Origin: Dehalococcoidia bacterium
GTDB lineage: Bacteria; Chloroflexota; Dehalococcoidia; DSTF01; JACRBR01
Assembly: GCA_040902535.1 (NCBI GenBank)
Contig: JBBDXD010000003.1
Location: 1-64,000 of the forward strand
Reading direction: 5' to 3'
Length of the DNA stretch: 64,000 nt
A program made the translations under genes and the position numbers. Under the pieces are notes generated by a model that ran no database searches, was not told where the DNA came from, and worked only from the letters and a program-made list of their open reading frames with translations. This document shows positions 58,476-64,000 of this stretch, piece after piece (positions within the stretch are counted from its first letter, which is position 1; each line of letters begins with the position of its first letter).

Positions 58476-58796
58476 ATGGCCCAGTACGTCACGATCCGGC
58501 GGTGGACCCTCAAAGAGGGCGTCTCGGAAAGCGATCTCGTTGCCCTCGTGCGCGATGGCATCATCCCGGCATACAGGAAACAACCCGGCTGTCTGCGGCT
58601 GATGCTCCTGCGCGTCGCCGATCCACCTTCCTATCTCGCGACGACGCACTGGGAGAGCAAGGAAGCCTACGATCGTTGGGCCGGCGAAGGCGGCCAATCC
58701 TGGCGCGATGAATATCGCCCGACGCTCGAACGTTGGTTGGAGTTCATGACGTTTCAAGACGAGTGGGAGACCGACCTCGTCGTCGCCAGCGACTGA
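58476..58796 (+). CDS. ABM domain protein (antibiotic biosynthesis monooxygenase fold)
   Basis: The 106-residue dimeric alpha/beta-barrel protein begins AQYVTIRRWTLKEGVSESDLVALVRDGIIPAYRKQPGCLRLMLLRVADPPSYLATTHWESKEAYDRWAGEGG (in pieces), the ABM/Dabb pattern. Family members include haem-degrading and quinone-forming monooxygenases and many of unknown role. It lies 140 bases after the metallolyase and has a purine-rich AGGCAGGAAG just upstream. Whether it shares a transcript with that gene is unclear. Confidence 0.78.
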   Translation: MAQYVTIRRWTLKEGVSESDLVALVRDGIIPAYRKQPGCLRLMLLRVADPPSYLATTHWESKEAYDRWAGEGGQSWRDEYRPTLERWLEFMTFQDEWETDLVVASD

Positions 58797-58887
58797 TCGA
58801 ATCGCGGTGAGATAGCCCCGGCATCCCATTTTCCGAAATTTTGTGCCGTCGGCTTTACAGAATTCGTATCAAAACCGCGAGACCCCG

Positions 58888-58917
58888 TTGACAGCAACGG
58901 ACCCGCGGGCGTAACAT
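58888..58917 (+). promoter_or_regulatory. Promoter of the c-di-AMP riboswitch transcript
   Basis: TTGACA (58888-58893), an 18-base spacer and TAACAT (58912-58917). Transcription would begin near 58924, just before the hairpin at 58938 and the riboswitch. Confidence 0.65.
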
Positions 58918-58937
58918 GTACATGAAATCACAAACAG

Positions 58938-58962
58938 GCCCCACGCATCCCGCTTGTGGGGC
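58938..58962 (+). other. Hairpin at the head of the riboswitch transcript
   Basis: GCCCCAC and GTGGGGC pair over 7 bp around 11 bases. It lies between the promoter and the riboswitch. It may protect the 5' end of the RNA. Confidence 0.5.
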
Positions 58963-58966
58963 TTCG

Positions 58967-59140
58967 TGCCGGCGAGGGCACGGCCGAACCACCGCGATTC
59001 TCTCGTAGAAGCGCGGCGGGCGGGGGAACCAGGGTCCGCATTGCGCGGATGGGGTGAATCGAGCGTCGACCCGGGTTTACCGGCGGCGGCGACTTGTAGG
59101 GCAGCCTTCAGCCCGAACCCGTCAGCTAACCCCGCAGGCA
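58967..59140 (+). promoter_or_regulatory. ydaO/yuaA (cyclic di-AMP) riboswitch
   Basis: The conserved blocks appear in order: GGCCGAACC (58982-58990), GGGGGAACC (59022-59030), GGGGTGAATC (59051-59060) and CCCGAACCCGTCAGCTAACC (59112-59131), followed by CCGCAGGC. P1 pairs TGCC-GGCGAGG near 58968 with CCCCGC-A-GGCA near 59130. Such RNAs turn genes off at high c-di-AMP and usually precede potassium transporters, osmolyte systems or wall hydrolases. The only gene before the next terminator is the 68-residue zinc-ribbon protein. Downstream of the aptamer, CAGAA/TTCTG and GGCC-GACA-GGCC arms could form the expression platform. Confidence 0.9.
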
Positions 59141-59228
59141 GATCAGAAGGCCCGTGATTGGACATCCGGTAGCTTTCTGACTTCCGTATGAGCGGAGGTC
59201 CGGCCGACAGGCCCTGGAGGACTGCCTC

Positions 59229-59435
59229 ATGAACACCAATCTGCCCCGAACATGCCCCCGCTGTCGCGGATCGATGATCGTAGAGCGTGACTGGTACGGC
59301 GCCTACAGCACCTGTTTGTGCTGCGGCTACGTCCACGAAGCCGTCTCAACGCCCCCGATCGACCTGCTCGAAGAGGAAGAGGGCCACCCCCGCCAGCGCC
59401 GGCGCCAACCGTCGCACGGCAAGCTTCGTCTCTAG
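59229..59435 (+). CDS. Small zinc-ribbon protein under a c-di-AMP riboswitch
   Basis: The 68-residue protein has two CxxC pairs, RTCPRCRGSMIVERDWYGAYSTCLCCGYVHEAV, that would bind one zinc, then an acidic linker (LLEEEEGH) and a basic tail (RQRRRQPSHGKLRL). The fold resembles the zinc ribbons of transcription and ribosome-associated proteins, but no domain partner is visible. GGAGG lies eight bases before the ATG, and an intrinsic terminator follows 30 bases after the stop. The riboswitch is therefore dedicated to this gene. Function unknown. Confidence 0.8.
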   Translation: MNTNLPRTCPRCRGSMIVERDWYGAYSTCLCCGYVHEAVSTPPIDLLEEEEGHPRQRRRQPSHGKLRL

Positions 59436-59464
59436 CATCTCACCAATGGCCATCCTGCGCGTTG

Positions 59465-59496
59465 AAAGCGTCCCGGGCGTATTGACCGGGCGTTTT
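59465..59496 (+). terminator. Intrinsic terminator of the zinc-ribbon gene
   Basis: GAAAGCG-(T)-CCCGG and CCGGG-CGTTTTC pair over about 12 bp with one bulge and a nine-base loop; the T-run is part of the stem and is followed by CC and TTTG. Confidence 0.75.
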
Positions 59497-59577
59497 CCTT
59501 TGCCATCGCCGGGTCTAAGATTGCGGCGGTGCGAAGCGGCGACCCGCCAATCTGCACGCACCCGGTAGGAGGTCACG

Positions 59578-59913
59578 TTGCTCTACATCCGGCTTTCATT
59601 GATGAACCCCAAACCCGGGAAGGACCACGAGGTCGCCGCGATCATGGACGACCTCGTGACCTACTACAAGCAGCAGGACGGCTTCGTCGACGGCTATAAG
59701 CTGCGCGCCGCCGATGAGACCGGCGACATCGGCCGCGTCACCGTCTGGCGCTCGGAGGAGGAAGCCGACCGCACCGCGCAGAACACCCATGTCATGTCAC
59801 GGCGCTCCGATCTCATGCCGCTGATCGAAGAAGGTTCGCACGAAGAACGCTCGTTCTTCGCGGAAGAGGAGTCGAAGCCGCTGTCGCAGCTTCTGCGCAA
59901 ACTGGGTCTTTAG
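59578..59913 (+). CDS. ABM domain protein
   Basis: In this 111-residue protein, LYIRLSLMNPKPGKDHEVAAIMDDLVTYYKQQDGFVDGYKLRA and the later VTVWRSEEEADRTAQNTHVMSRRSDLMPLIEEGS fit the ABM/Dabb ferredoxin-like fold (in pieces). The long middle region could bind a small substrate, but the function is unknown. The TTG start has GGAGG five bases upstream. The stop overlaps that of the convergent membrane protein gene by four bases. Confidence 0.75.
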   Translation: MLYIRLSLMNPKPGKDHEVAAIMDDLVTYYKQQDGFVDGYKLRAADETGDIGRVTVWRSEEEADRTAQNTHVMSRRSDLMPLIEEGSHEERSFFAEEESKPLSQLLRKLGL

Positions 59914-60146
59914 ATCTCGACCGCCGCCGGCACCATGTCCTGCTCTTCAAGCTCCGCAAGCTCCGGCTCGGTGTTGATCATCGTCCAGCCCACCCAAAAC
60001 GCCAGCGCGCTCACGATGCCGACGGCCGTCACCACCGGCAGCGCGACCACCAGGTAGCTCCGCCGCATCATGCCGACGAGCATGAACAGCATCTGCACCG
60101 CAGACGCGATCATCAGGATCATGCCGAGTTCCCGCGACCGTCCCAC
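59910..60146 (-). CDS. Small two-helix membrane protein
   Basis: The 78-residue protein has two hydrophobic helices (about 8-27 and 32-55) separated by MMRRSYLV and followed by an acidic tail (NTEPELAELEEQDM). No family is recognised. The GTG start has AGGAGG about nine bases upstream. The Trm112-like gene lies 18 bases upstream on the same strand, so the two are probably co-transcribed. Confidence 0.65.
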   Translation of the reverse strand: MGRSRELGMILMIASAVQMLFMLVGMMRRSYLVVALPVVTAVGIVSALAFWVGWTMINTEPELAELEEQDMVPAAVEI

Positions 60147-60164
60147 CGGGTCCCTCCTCCTGGA

Positions 60165-60362
60165 CTATGCGCCGCTGGTCGCCTTCCGCAGGTCCGGCGG
60201 CAACAGGTTCGGAATGCTGTCCTCGATCGGGTATCGCTCGTCGCACTTGGCGCAATAGAGCGTGCCGCGGATCACTTCGTCGTCCTTCTCTTCGTCGATC
60301 GTGAGCGTCAACTCGCTCTTGCACATCGGGCAGGCGAGGATCTCCATCAGGTCTTTGCGCAT
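60165..60362 (-). CDS. Trm112 family protein
   Basis: The 65-residue protein has MRKDLMEILACPMCKSELTL and GTLYCAKCDERYPIEDSIPNLLPPDLR: two CxxC pairs that bind zinc in a Trm112/YcaR fold. In eukaryotes and archaea Trm112 activates methyltransferases, and bacterial homologues are small orphan proteins near LpxK or methyltransferase genes. No partner is adjacent here except the two-helix membrane protein. GAGGGAG precedes the ATG. Confidence 0.88.
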   Translation of the reverse strand: MRKDLMEILACPMCKSELTLTIDEEKDDEVIRGTLYCAKCDERYPIEDSIPNLLPPDLRKATSGA

Positions 60363-60623
60363 GCGTATCGCTCCCTCGAACGTTGCTGAGTACCACGACA
60401 GAGTACAGCGAGACCGCGATGTCCGACTAGTCCCGCTCGCGTCCGAATGTACCCGCAGCCCCGCGCCCGCCCTCGGCGCATGAGCAATTGATCATGCTTG
60501 TCAAGCGCGAGTCGTCCATGTCAAGCGAATCTGTATCGCGCCACGGCGCCATCCCGTACGATCGCCGCGACATAGAGGGCAGAGACGCTGCAGCTTCACG
60601 CTCGGCTTGGGACGGAACACATC

Positions 60624-61661
60624 ATGCTTCACACGACGCTCTCACGCGTGGCCGTCGCCGGCGTGCTCGCCGCTGCGGCGCTTAGCGTCGCGGCCGGCGC
60701 GCTCAGCCTGACGACGACACGTACCGCCTACGCCGCCGACGAGGTCGCCTGCAACGGCGACCACGCGCTCGAAGACGATGGCTACGCATGCTCACCGCTG
60801 CTCAACAAGGGCACCGGGTCGACCATCGGTGAGGCCTTCAGCATCCGTGCCGGCTCCGTGCTCACCATCTACACCAACCTGTTCTCACCGCTCTCCGACG
60901 ACGGTCACAGCGAGCAAAAGCTCTGCGTCGACGATGATGACGACCCCTTCGACGAAGAAGAATCATGCCTCGGCGACACCGCCGAGGGCCACATCAACGA
61001 CGACATGCTCGTCCCCGCCCCCGCGAATCAGGAGGAGGACGACGGCGAGTACGAGTTCCTGATCGAAGACGAGCAGCTCGAAGAGTTCTCCGGCGCCGGC
61101 TCCAGCGCCGGCCTCGGCGGCTACGCCGTCAACGTTTCGAGCTACACCTACTTCTCCTTCCACTTCGACGAGGCGCAGTACTCGGTCGAGACCTTCCTCC
61201 AGCCCGAAGATGACGGCCCGGAGACCGAAACGCCCGAGGTGACGAAGACCGGCGGCCCCGGCCGCACCTCCACCGTCGTCAGGACGACGACGGCGGTCCG
61301 CACGACGACGCCCACCGTCACCGGCGAGACCGAAACGCCCACCAGCACACCCACGCTCACCTCGACCAGCACATCCACCAGCACCTCGACGCCCGGAAAC
61401 GGCACGACGACCACCAACCGCCCACCGCCCAACGGCGTTGGCGGCTCGACCACCACGCCTCCGACGGCAACCCCGGTCAACACCGTGCTTGCGCAAGAAG
61501 TGACACCGACGGCCAGCGCGATCGGCGTCTCGCTGCCGGCAGCCGGCGGCGGCGGCTCGATGGACATGGTGCGCGATAACCTGCCGCTGCTCCTGCTCTC
61601 GATGTGGCTGATCGTCCTCGTCATCGTCGGCGGCGCCGTCACCCAACGCCGCGGACTCTAG
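60624..61661 (+). CDS. Wall-anchored surface protein with LPAAG sorting signal
   Basis: This 345-residue protein has a signal peptide (to about residue 37, ending TAYA), an acidic domain with CVDDDDDPFDEEESC and a beta-rich part (YAVNVSSYTYFSFHF). A Thr/Ser/Pro-rich stalk of about 80 residues follows. The C-terminus reads SLPAAGGGG (LPAAG from about residue 304), then a hydrophobic helix LPLLLLSMWLIVLVIVGGAV and a RRGL tail, the pattern of sortase substrates. The exact motif is LPxxG, so a non-canonical sortase class is likely. Function unknown. No sortase gene is in the window. The acidic calcium-binding-like stretch may aid adhesion. Confidence 0.7.
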   Translation: MLHTTLSRVAVAGVLAAAALSVAAGALSLTTTRTAYAADEVACNGDHALEDDGYACSPLLNKGTGSTIGEAFSIRAGSVLTIYTNLFSPLSDDGHSEQKLCVDDDDDPFDEEESCLGDTAEGHINDDMLVPAPANQEEDDGEYEFLIEDEQLEEFSGAGSSAGLGGYAVNVSSYTYFSFHFDEAQYSVETFLQPEDDGPETETPEVTKTGGPGRTSTVVRTTTAVRTTTPTVTGETETPTSTPTLTSTSTSTSTSTPGNGTTTTNRPPPNGVGGSTTTPPTATPVNTVLAQEVTPTASAIGVSLPAAGGGGSMDMVRDNLPLLLLSMWLIVLVIVGGAVTQRRGL

Positions 61662-61668
61662 TTACACG

Positions 61669-61726
61669 AGCCGGGCTTTCAGCCCGCGCGGCACACTACG
61701 AGCGCGGGCTTTCAGCCCGCGCGGCT
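61669..61726. repeat. Two GCGGGC-TTTCA-GCCCGC repeats in tandem
   Basis: Two copies, each ending in GCCCGCGCGG, lie about 31 bases apart just after the surface-protein stop. The first copy has lost its first bases (CCGGGC instead of GCGGGC). Confidence 0.65.
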
Positions 61727-61835
61727 CCGCGCAGCATCACGCCGCCCACACCACCGCGCCGCGCAGCAGCAGACAGAACGCCGCCGGCCGTGGCCGCGAG
61801 CCTCACCGCTCAGCCAGGGCACAGCACACCTTCCG

Positions 61836-61864
61836 TTGACTTGACCTAACCGCGATCCTATACT
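61836..61864 (+). promoter_or_regulatory. Promoter of the rpsF-ssb-rpsR operon
   Basis: TTGACT (61836-61841), a 17-base spacer and TATACT (61859-61864); the leader would be about 110 bases. A second overlapping TTGACC is too close to the -10 to be used. Confidence 0.65.
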
Positions 61865-61980
61865 GCTCTGCGCTGTCGAACAGCCCAGATCGATGCTGAA
61901 CCGACCAGCCCGGCCTCCCTCCATGACGGCGGAGCGCACGGGCGGTTTGCTCTACTGGACATGCATTATCGGAGGATGGA

Positions 61981-62271
61981 TTGCACGAGTACGAATTGGT
62001 GGTGGTGATCAACCCGGAGATCGCCGAGGAAGAAGTCCCGGCGGCCGTCGAGCGCGTCACCGGCGCCATCACAAGCCGCGGCGGCGAAGTCGCCGAAGTC
62101 ACGCCATGGGGCCGGCGTAAGCTCGCGTACCCCATACGGCGGCATGTCGAAGGGAACTACGTCCTCACGAACATTCGCCTCGACCCCGCGCGCGTGCACG
62201 ACCTCGAAGGCAGCTTTCTCATCTCCGACGAGATCCTGCGCCACCTGCTGATCCGCAGGGACGAGGACTAA
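61981..62271 (+). CDS. rpsF: Ribosomal protein bS6
   Basis: The 96-residue protein has the bS6 fold: HEYELVVVINPEIAEEEVPAAVERVTGAI, WGRRKLAYPIRRHVEGNYVLTNIRLDPARVHDLEGSFLISDEILRHLLIRR (in pieces). It sits in the small-subunit platform and pairs with bS18. The TTG start is supported by CGGAGGA four bases upstream. It is the first gene of the rpsF-ssb-rpsR operon, an order conserved in most bacteria. Confidence 0.93.
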   Translation: MHEYELVVVINPEIAEEEVPAAVERVTGAITSRGGEVAEVTPWGRRKLAYPIRRHVEGNYVLTNIRLDPARVHDLEGSFLISDEILRHLLIRRDED

Positions 62272-62318
62272 GCCCCAGGACGTGGGCGGAGCCCGCGCAT
62301 CGACGAGAGGGAGTTCAC

Positions 62319-62753
62319 ATGGCGGGGTTGAACAAGGTCATGCTCATCGGCAACGTCGGGAAGGATCCCGAGATGCGCTACACGGCGAATGGAAGCGCGG
62401 TGACCAGCTTTTCTCTCGCGGTCAGCCGCAGCTTCACGAAGGAAGGCGAGCGTCGCGAAGAGACCGAATGGTTCGAAATCGTGACCTGGAACAAACTCGC
62501 CGAAATATGCAGCCAATTCCTGCAGAAGGGGCGGCAGACCTACGTAGAGGGACGGCTGCAGACGCGATCCTGGGAGGGTCAGGACGGCCAGAAGCGCTAC
62601 AAGACCGAAGTCGTGGCGGAGACGGTCCTCTTCCTCGGTAAGGCCCCGGGATCCGGAGGCCAGCGTGAGATGGAAAACTACGACGACGCACCCGCAGGCA
62701 GCGGCGTCGGCAGCGGACCGCCGGTCGACCCCGACGATCTGCCCTTCGAATAG
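62319..62753 (+). CDS. ssb: Single-stranded DNA-binding protein
   Basis: The 144-residue SSB has an OB-fold domain (NKVMLIGNVGKDPEMRYTANGSAVTSFSLAVSRSF, TEWFEIVTWNKLAEICSQFLQKGRQTYVEGRLQTRSW), a short Gly/Asp-rich linker and the acidic tip DDLPFE, which recruits replication and repair partners. It is shorter than E. coli SSB (178 residues), mainly in the linker. It lies between rpsF and rpsR, as in most bacteria. Confidence 0.95.
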   Translation: MAGLNKVMLIGNVGKDPEMRYTANGSAVTSFSLAVSRSFTKEGERREETEWFEIVTWNKLAEICSQFLQKGRQTYVEGRLQTRSWEGQDGQKRYKTEVVAETVLFLGKAPGSGGQREMENYDDAPAGSGVGSGPPVDPDDLPFE

Positions 62754-62804
62754 CAACATATTGGCGCGGTCCGTCCGCGCGAACAGACGAAAGGGAGCAC
62801 ACAT

Positions 62805-63359
62805 TTGACGAACGAAGGTAGCGAGAGCGAGCAGATCGCTCCGGCGACCGCGGCCCCCGGGGCCGCAGAAACGTCGCCTCGGCCGGATACCGGCCGAACC
62901 GGGGAGCGCGAACAGCGACCGGCCAGCGACCGCCCGGAAGGCCCCCGTACCGATGACCGTGGCGACCGTCCCGGCGGCGATCGATTTGGCGGCGGCGACC
63001 GCGGCGGTGATCGATTCGGCGGCGGCGACCGCGGCGGTGATCGATTCGGCGGCGGCGACCGCGATCGCGGCGATCGGCCGTTCCGCCCGCGCGGTGGTGG
63101 TGGCGGCGGCTTTCGCGGCCGCGGCGGCGGCCGCAAGAAGGTGTGCGCCTTCTGCGTCGATAAGATTGACCGCGTCGACTACAAGGACGCACTCAAGCTG
63201 CGCCGGTACATCACCGAACGCGGCAAAATCGAGCCGCGGCGGAAGACGGGCACCTGCGCGCGGCATCAGCGCCGCCTGACAATCGCGATCAAGCGCGCCC
63301 GCCACCTTGCATTGCTTCCGTACACTGCCGACCACTCCTTCCCCGGCGACCGACGTTAG
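62805..63359 (+). CDS. rpsR: Ribosomal protein bS18 with long RG/RGG-rich N-terminal extension
   Basis: The 184-residue protein has a normal bS18 core from about residue 110 ([64 protein letters not shown], in pieces), about 75 residues as usual. It is preceded by a roughly 105-residue disordered extension rich in Gly, Arg and Asp. The extension contains tandem [11 protein letters not shown] repeats and an [14 protein letters not shown] segment. The DNA shows a 27-base repeat copied about three times (62970-63060). The TTG start has GGGAG seven bases upstream; no nearer start gives a plausible alternative before the core. The role of the extension is unknown. Confidence 0.9.
   Translation: MTNEGSESEQIAPATAAPGAAETSPRPDTGRTGEREQRPASDRPEGPRTDDRGDRPGGDRFGGGDRGGDRFGGGDRGGDRFGGGDRDRGDRPFRPRGGGGGGFRGRGGGRKKVCAFCVDKIDRVDYKDALKLRRYITERGKIEPRRKTGTCARHQRRLTIAIKRARHLALLPYTADHSFPGDRR
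62975..63063 (+). repeat. 27-base tandem repeat inside rpsR
   Basis: Units reading GATCGATTCGGCGGCGGCGA and then CCGCGGCG are repeated about three times and encode the [10 protein letters not shown] peptide. The repeat is a source of length variation in the bS18 extension. Confidence 0.75.
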
Positions 63360-63372
63360 TAGAACGCGACTC

Positions 63373-63392
63373 GCGCGCCGCTACCGGCGCGC
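63373..63392 (+). terminator. Hairpin after rpsR
   Basis: GCGCGCCG and CGGCGCGC form an 8-bp stem around CTAC, 14 bases after the rpsR stop. There is no U-tract, so it may only attenuate transcription into the next gene. Confidence 0.45.
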
Positions 63393-63408
63393 ATGTGGGT
63401 GTTGAACG

Positions 63409-64000
63409 ATGGCCAGTGAGAGCAAGCCGGGGCGAACGCCGGAAGCCAAGCCCGCACCGAAACCCACACCTCCGCGCGCCACGAAACGCGGCGGCATCGC
63501 AGAGATGCTCTCGATGGACTCCGAACGCGCGGCGCGGCTGATCCTGTTCAGCGTCGTCGGCGTCATTCTCGTCGCCGCAGTCGGCTTCATCGGCTTCGGC
63601 TACTGGTATACCGAAGTGCGCCCGGACAGCCGCACCGTGCTTAAGGCCGATGATGCCGAGGTGACGTTCGCCGCGATGAAGCGTCGCATGAAGTACGAGT
63701 ATTCGCTCAACCCACAACAATTCTCGCAGTTCATCAGCATTCTGCCCGACGTGTCGTACGAAAGCTTGCTCAGTGAACTGACACTCGTGCTCCGCGCCGA
63801 GGGTGAACTCGGTATTACCGCCACGCCGGAAGAGATCGACGCGCAACTTCGCCGCCGCCTCGGAGTCCAGCCTGGCGCCGGCCAGCGTGAATTCATCGAC
63901 AGCTTCCGCGACGCACTCGACGAGAGCGGGCTCAAAGAAAGCGAATATCGGCGCATCGCGCACGCCGACGTGCTCTTGAATAAGATCCGGGAAAAGTTCA
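63409..64000 (+). CDS. SurA/PrsA-like membrane-anchored chaperone-isomerase (partial)
   Basis: The frame is open to the end of the window, giving 197 residues so far. A Pro/Lys-rich cytoplasmic tail is followed by a single hydrophobic helix (AARLILFSVVGVILVAAVGFIGFGYW, in pieces) and then a SurA-type N-terminal domain: FAAMKRRMKYEYSLN, LLSELTLVLRAEGELGITATPEEIDAQLRRRLG and ESEYRRIAHADVLLNKIREKF. The peptidyl-prolyl isomerase domain would lie beyond the window. It probably assists folding of exported proteins outside the membrane. It is 49 bases after rpsR and could be transcribed with the ribosomal operon past the hairpin. Confidence 0.75.
   Translation, partial: MASESKPGRTPEAKPAPKPTPPRATKRGGIAEMLSMDSERAARLILFSVVGVILVAAVGFIGFGYWYTEVRPDSRTVLKADDAEVTFAAMKRRMKYEYSLNPQQFSQFISILPDVSYESLLSELTLVLRAEGELGITATPEEIDAQLRRRLGVQPGAGQREFIDSFRDALDESGLKESEYRRIAHADVLLNKIREKF

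Overview
The window is GC-rich (roughly two thirds by eye) bacterial chromosome, dense in genes on both strands. It has no rRNA, recognisable tRNA, transposase or CRISPR array. My best guess is a Chloroflexota (Dehalococcoidia-like) bacterium, by inference only. The grounds are an F420-type luciferase-like oxidoreductase, VanW and RlpA-type wall proteins, lipoproteins with Gly/Ser-rich linkers, a ydaO-type c-di-AMP riboswitch, an rpsF-ssb-rpsR block followed by a SurA-like protein, many genes that look leaderless, and abundant short palindromic intergenic repeats. An actinobacterial or other monoderm-like origin is not excluded.

Layout. 1-6 kb: a LysE exporter, a possible small transcript (promoter at 832-860, terminator at 1060-1090), a two-gene ABC-2 exporter, a GNAT acetyltransferase, an O-methyltransferase, a truncated lipoprotein and a frameshifted FAD oxidoreductase. 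6-12.4 kb: a GHMP kinase, then a five-gene minus-strand set matching WbpI-WbpD-WbpE-WbpB-WbpA, which would make UDP-2,3-diacetamido-2,3-dideoxy-mannuronic acid for a surface glycan. 12.4-31 kb: mixed metabolism and envelope genes, including an AMP-forming ligase, an RpiB-like protein, an M16 peptidase, a CAP lipoprotein, citrate synthase, an oligopeptide-type binding protein, an aldo/keto reductase, a secreted hydrolase, a glycosyltransferase, a repeat-containing surface protein, an LLM oxidoreductase and two SDRs. 31.9-34.5 kb: a polar amino acid ABC transporter. 34.8-38.5 kb: a Gfo/Idh dehydrogenase, D-aminoacylase, cupin and enoyl-CoA hydratase run. 39-45.4 kb: thiolase, an RlpA-domain protein with a structured leader, an apparently autoregulated RHH-like regulator, Nudix, transglutaminase-like, endonuclease III and nucleotidyltransferase genes.

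45.6-51.4 kb is an assimilatory sulfate operon: ferredoxin-type sulfite reductase, APS reductase, APS kinase, ATP sulfurylase and a translationally coupled Na/Pi-cotransporter-like membrane protein that is a candidate sulfate importer. It is followed by VanW, sucD and a P1-family peptidase.

The most interesting part is 54.7-59.5 kb. A yybP-ykoY (Mn2+) riboswitch precedes a 95-residue Asp/Arg-rich low-complexity protein. A ydaO (cyclic di-AMP) riboswitch with its own promoter precedes a 68-residue zinc-ribbon protein that ends at an intrinsic terminator. Neither target is a usual one for its riboswitch class. The window closes with a cell-wall-anchored protein carrying an LPAAG signal, and with rpsF-ssb-rpsR, in which bS18 has a roughly 100-residue Gly/Arg/Asp-rich N-terminal extension.

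Intergenic regions carry several repeat families: a hairpin with a GCGAAGC core, GCGGGC-TTTCA-GCCCGC (one copy lies in frame inside wbpB), GGGGCGCACAGC palindromes, CCCCTCTCCG hairpins and CCAGCGA-type heptamers.
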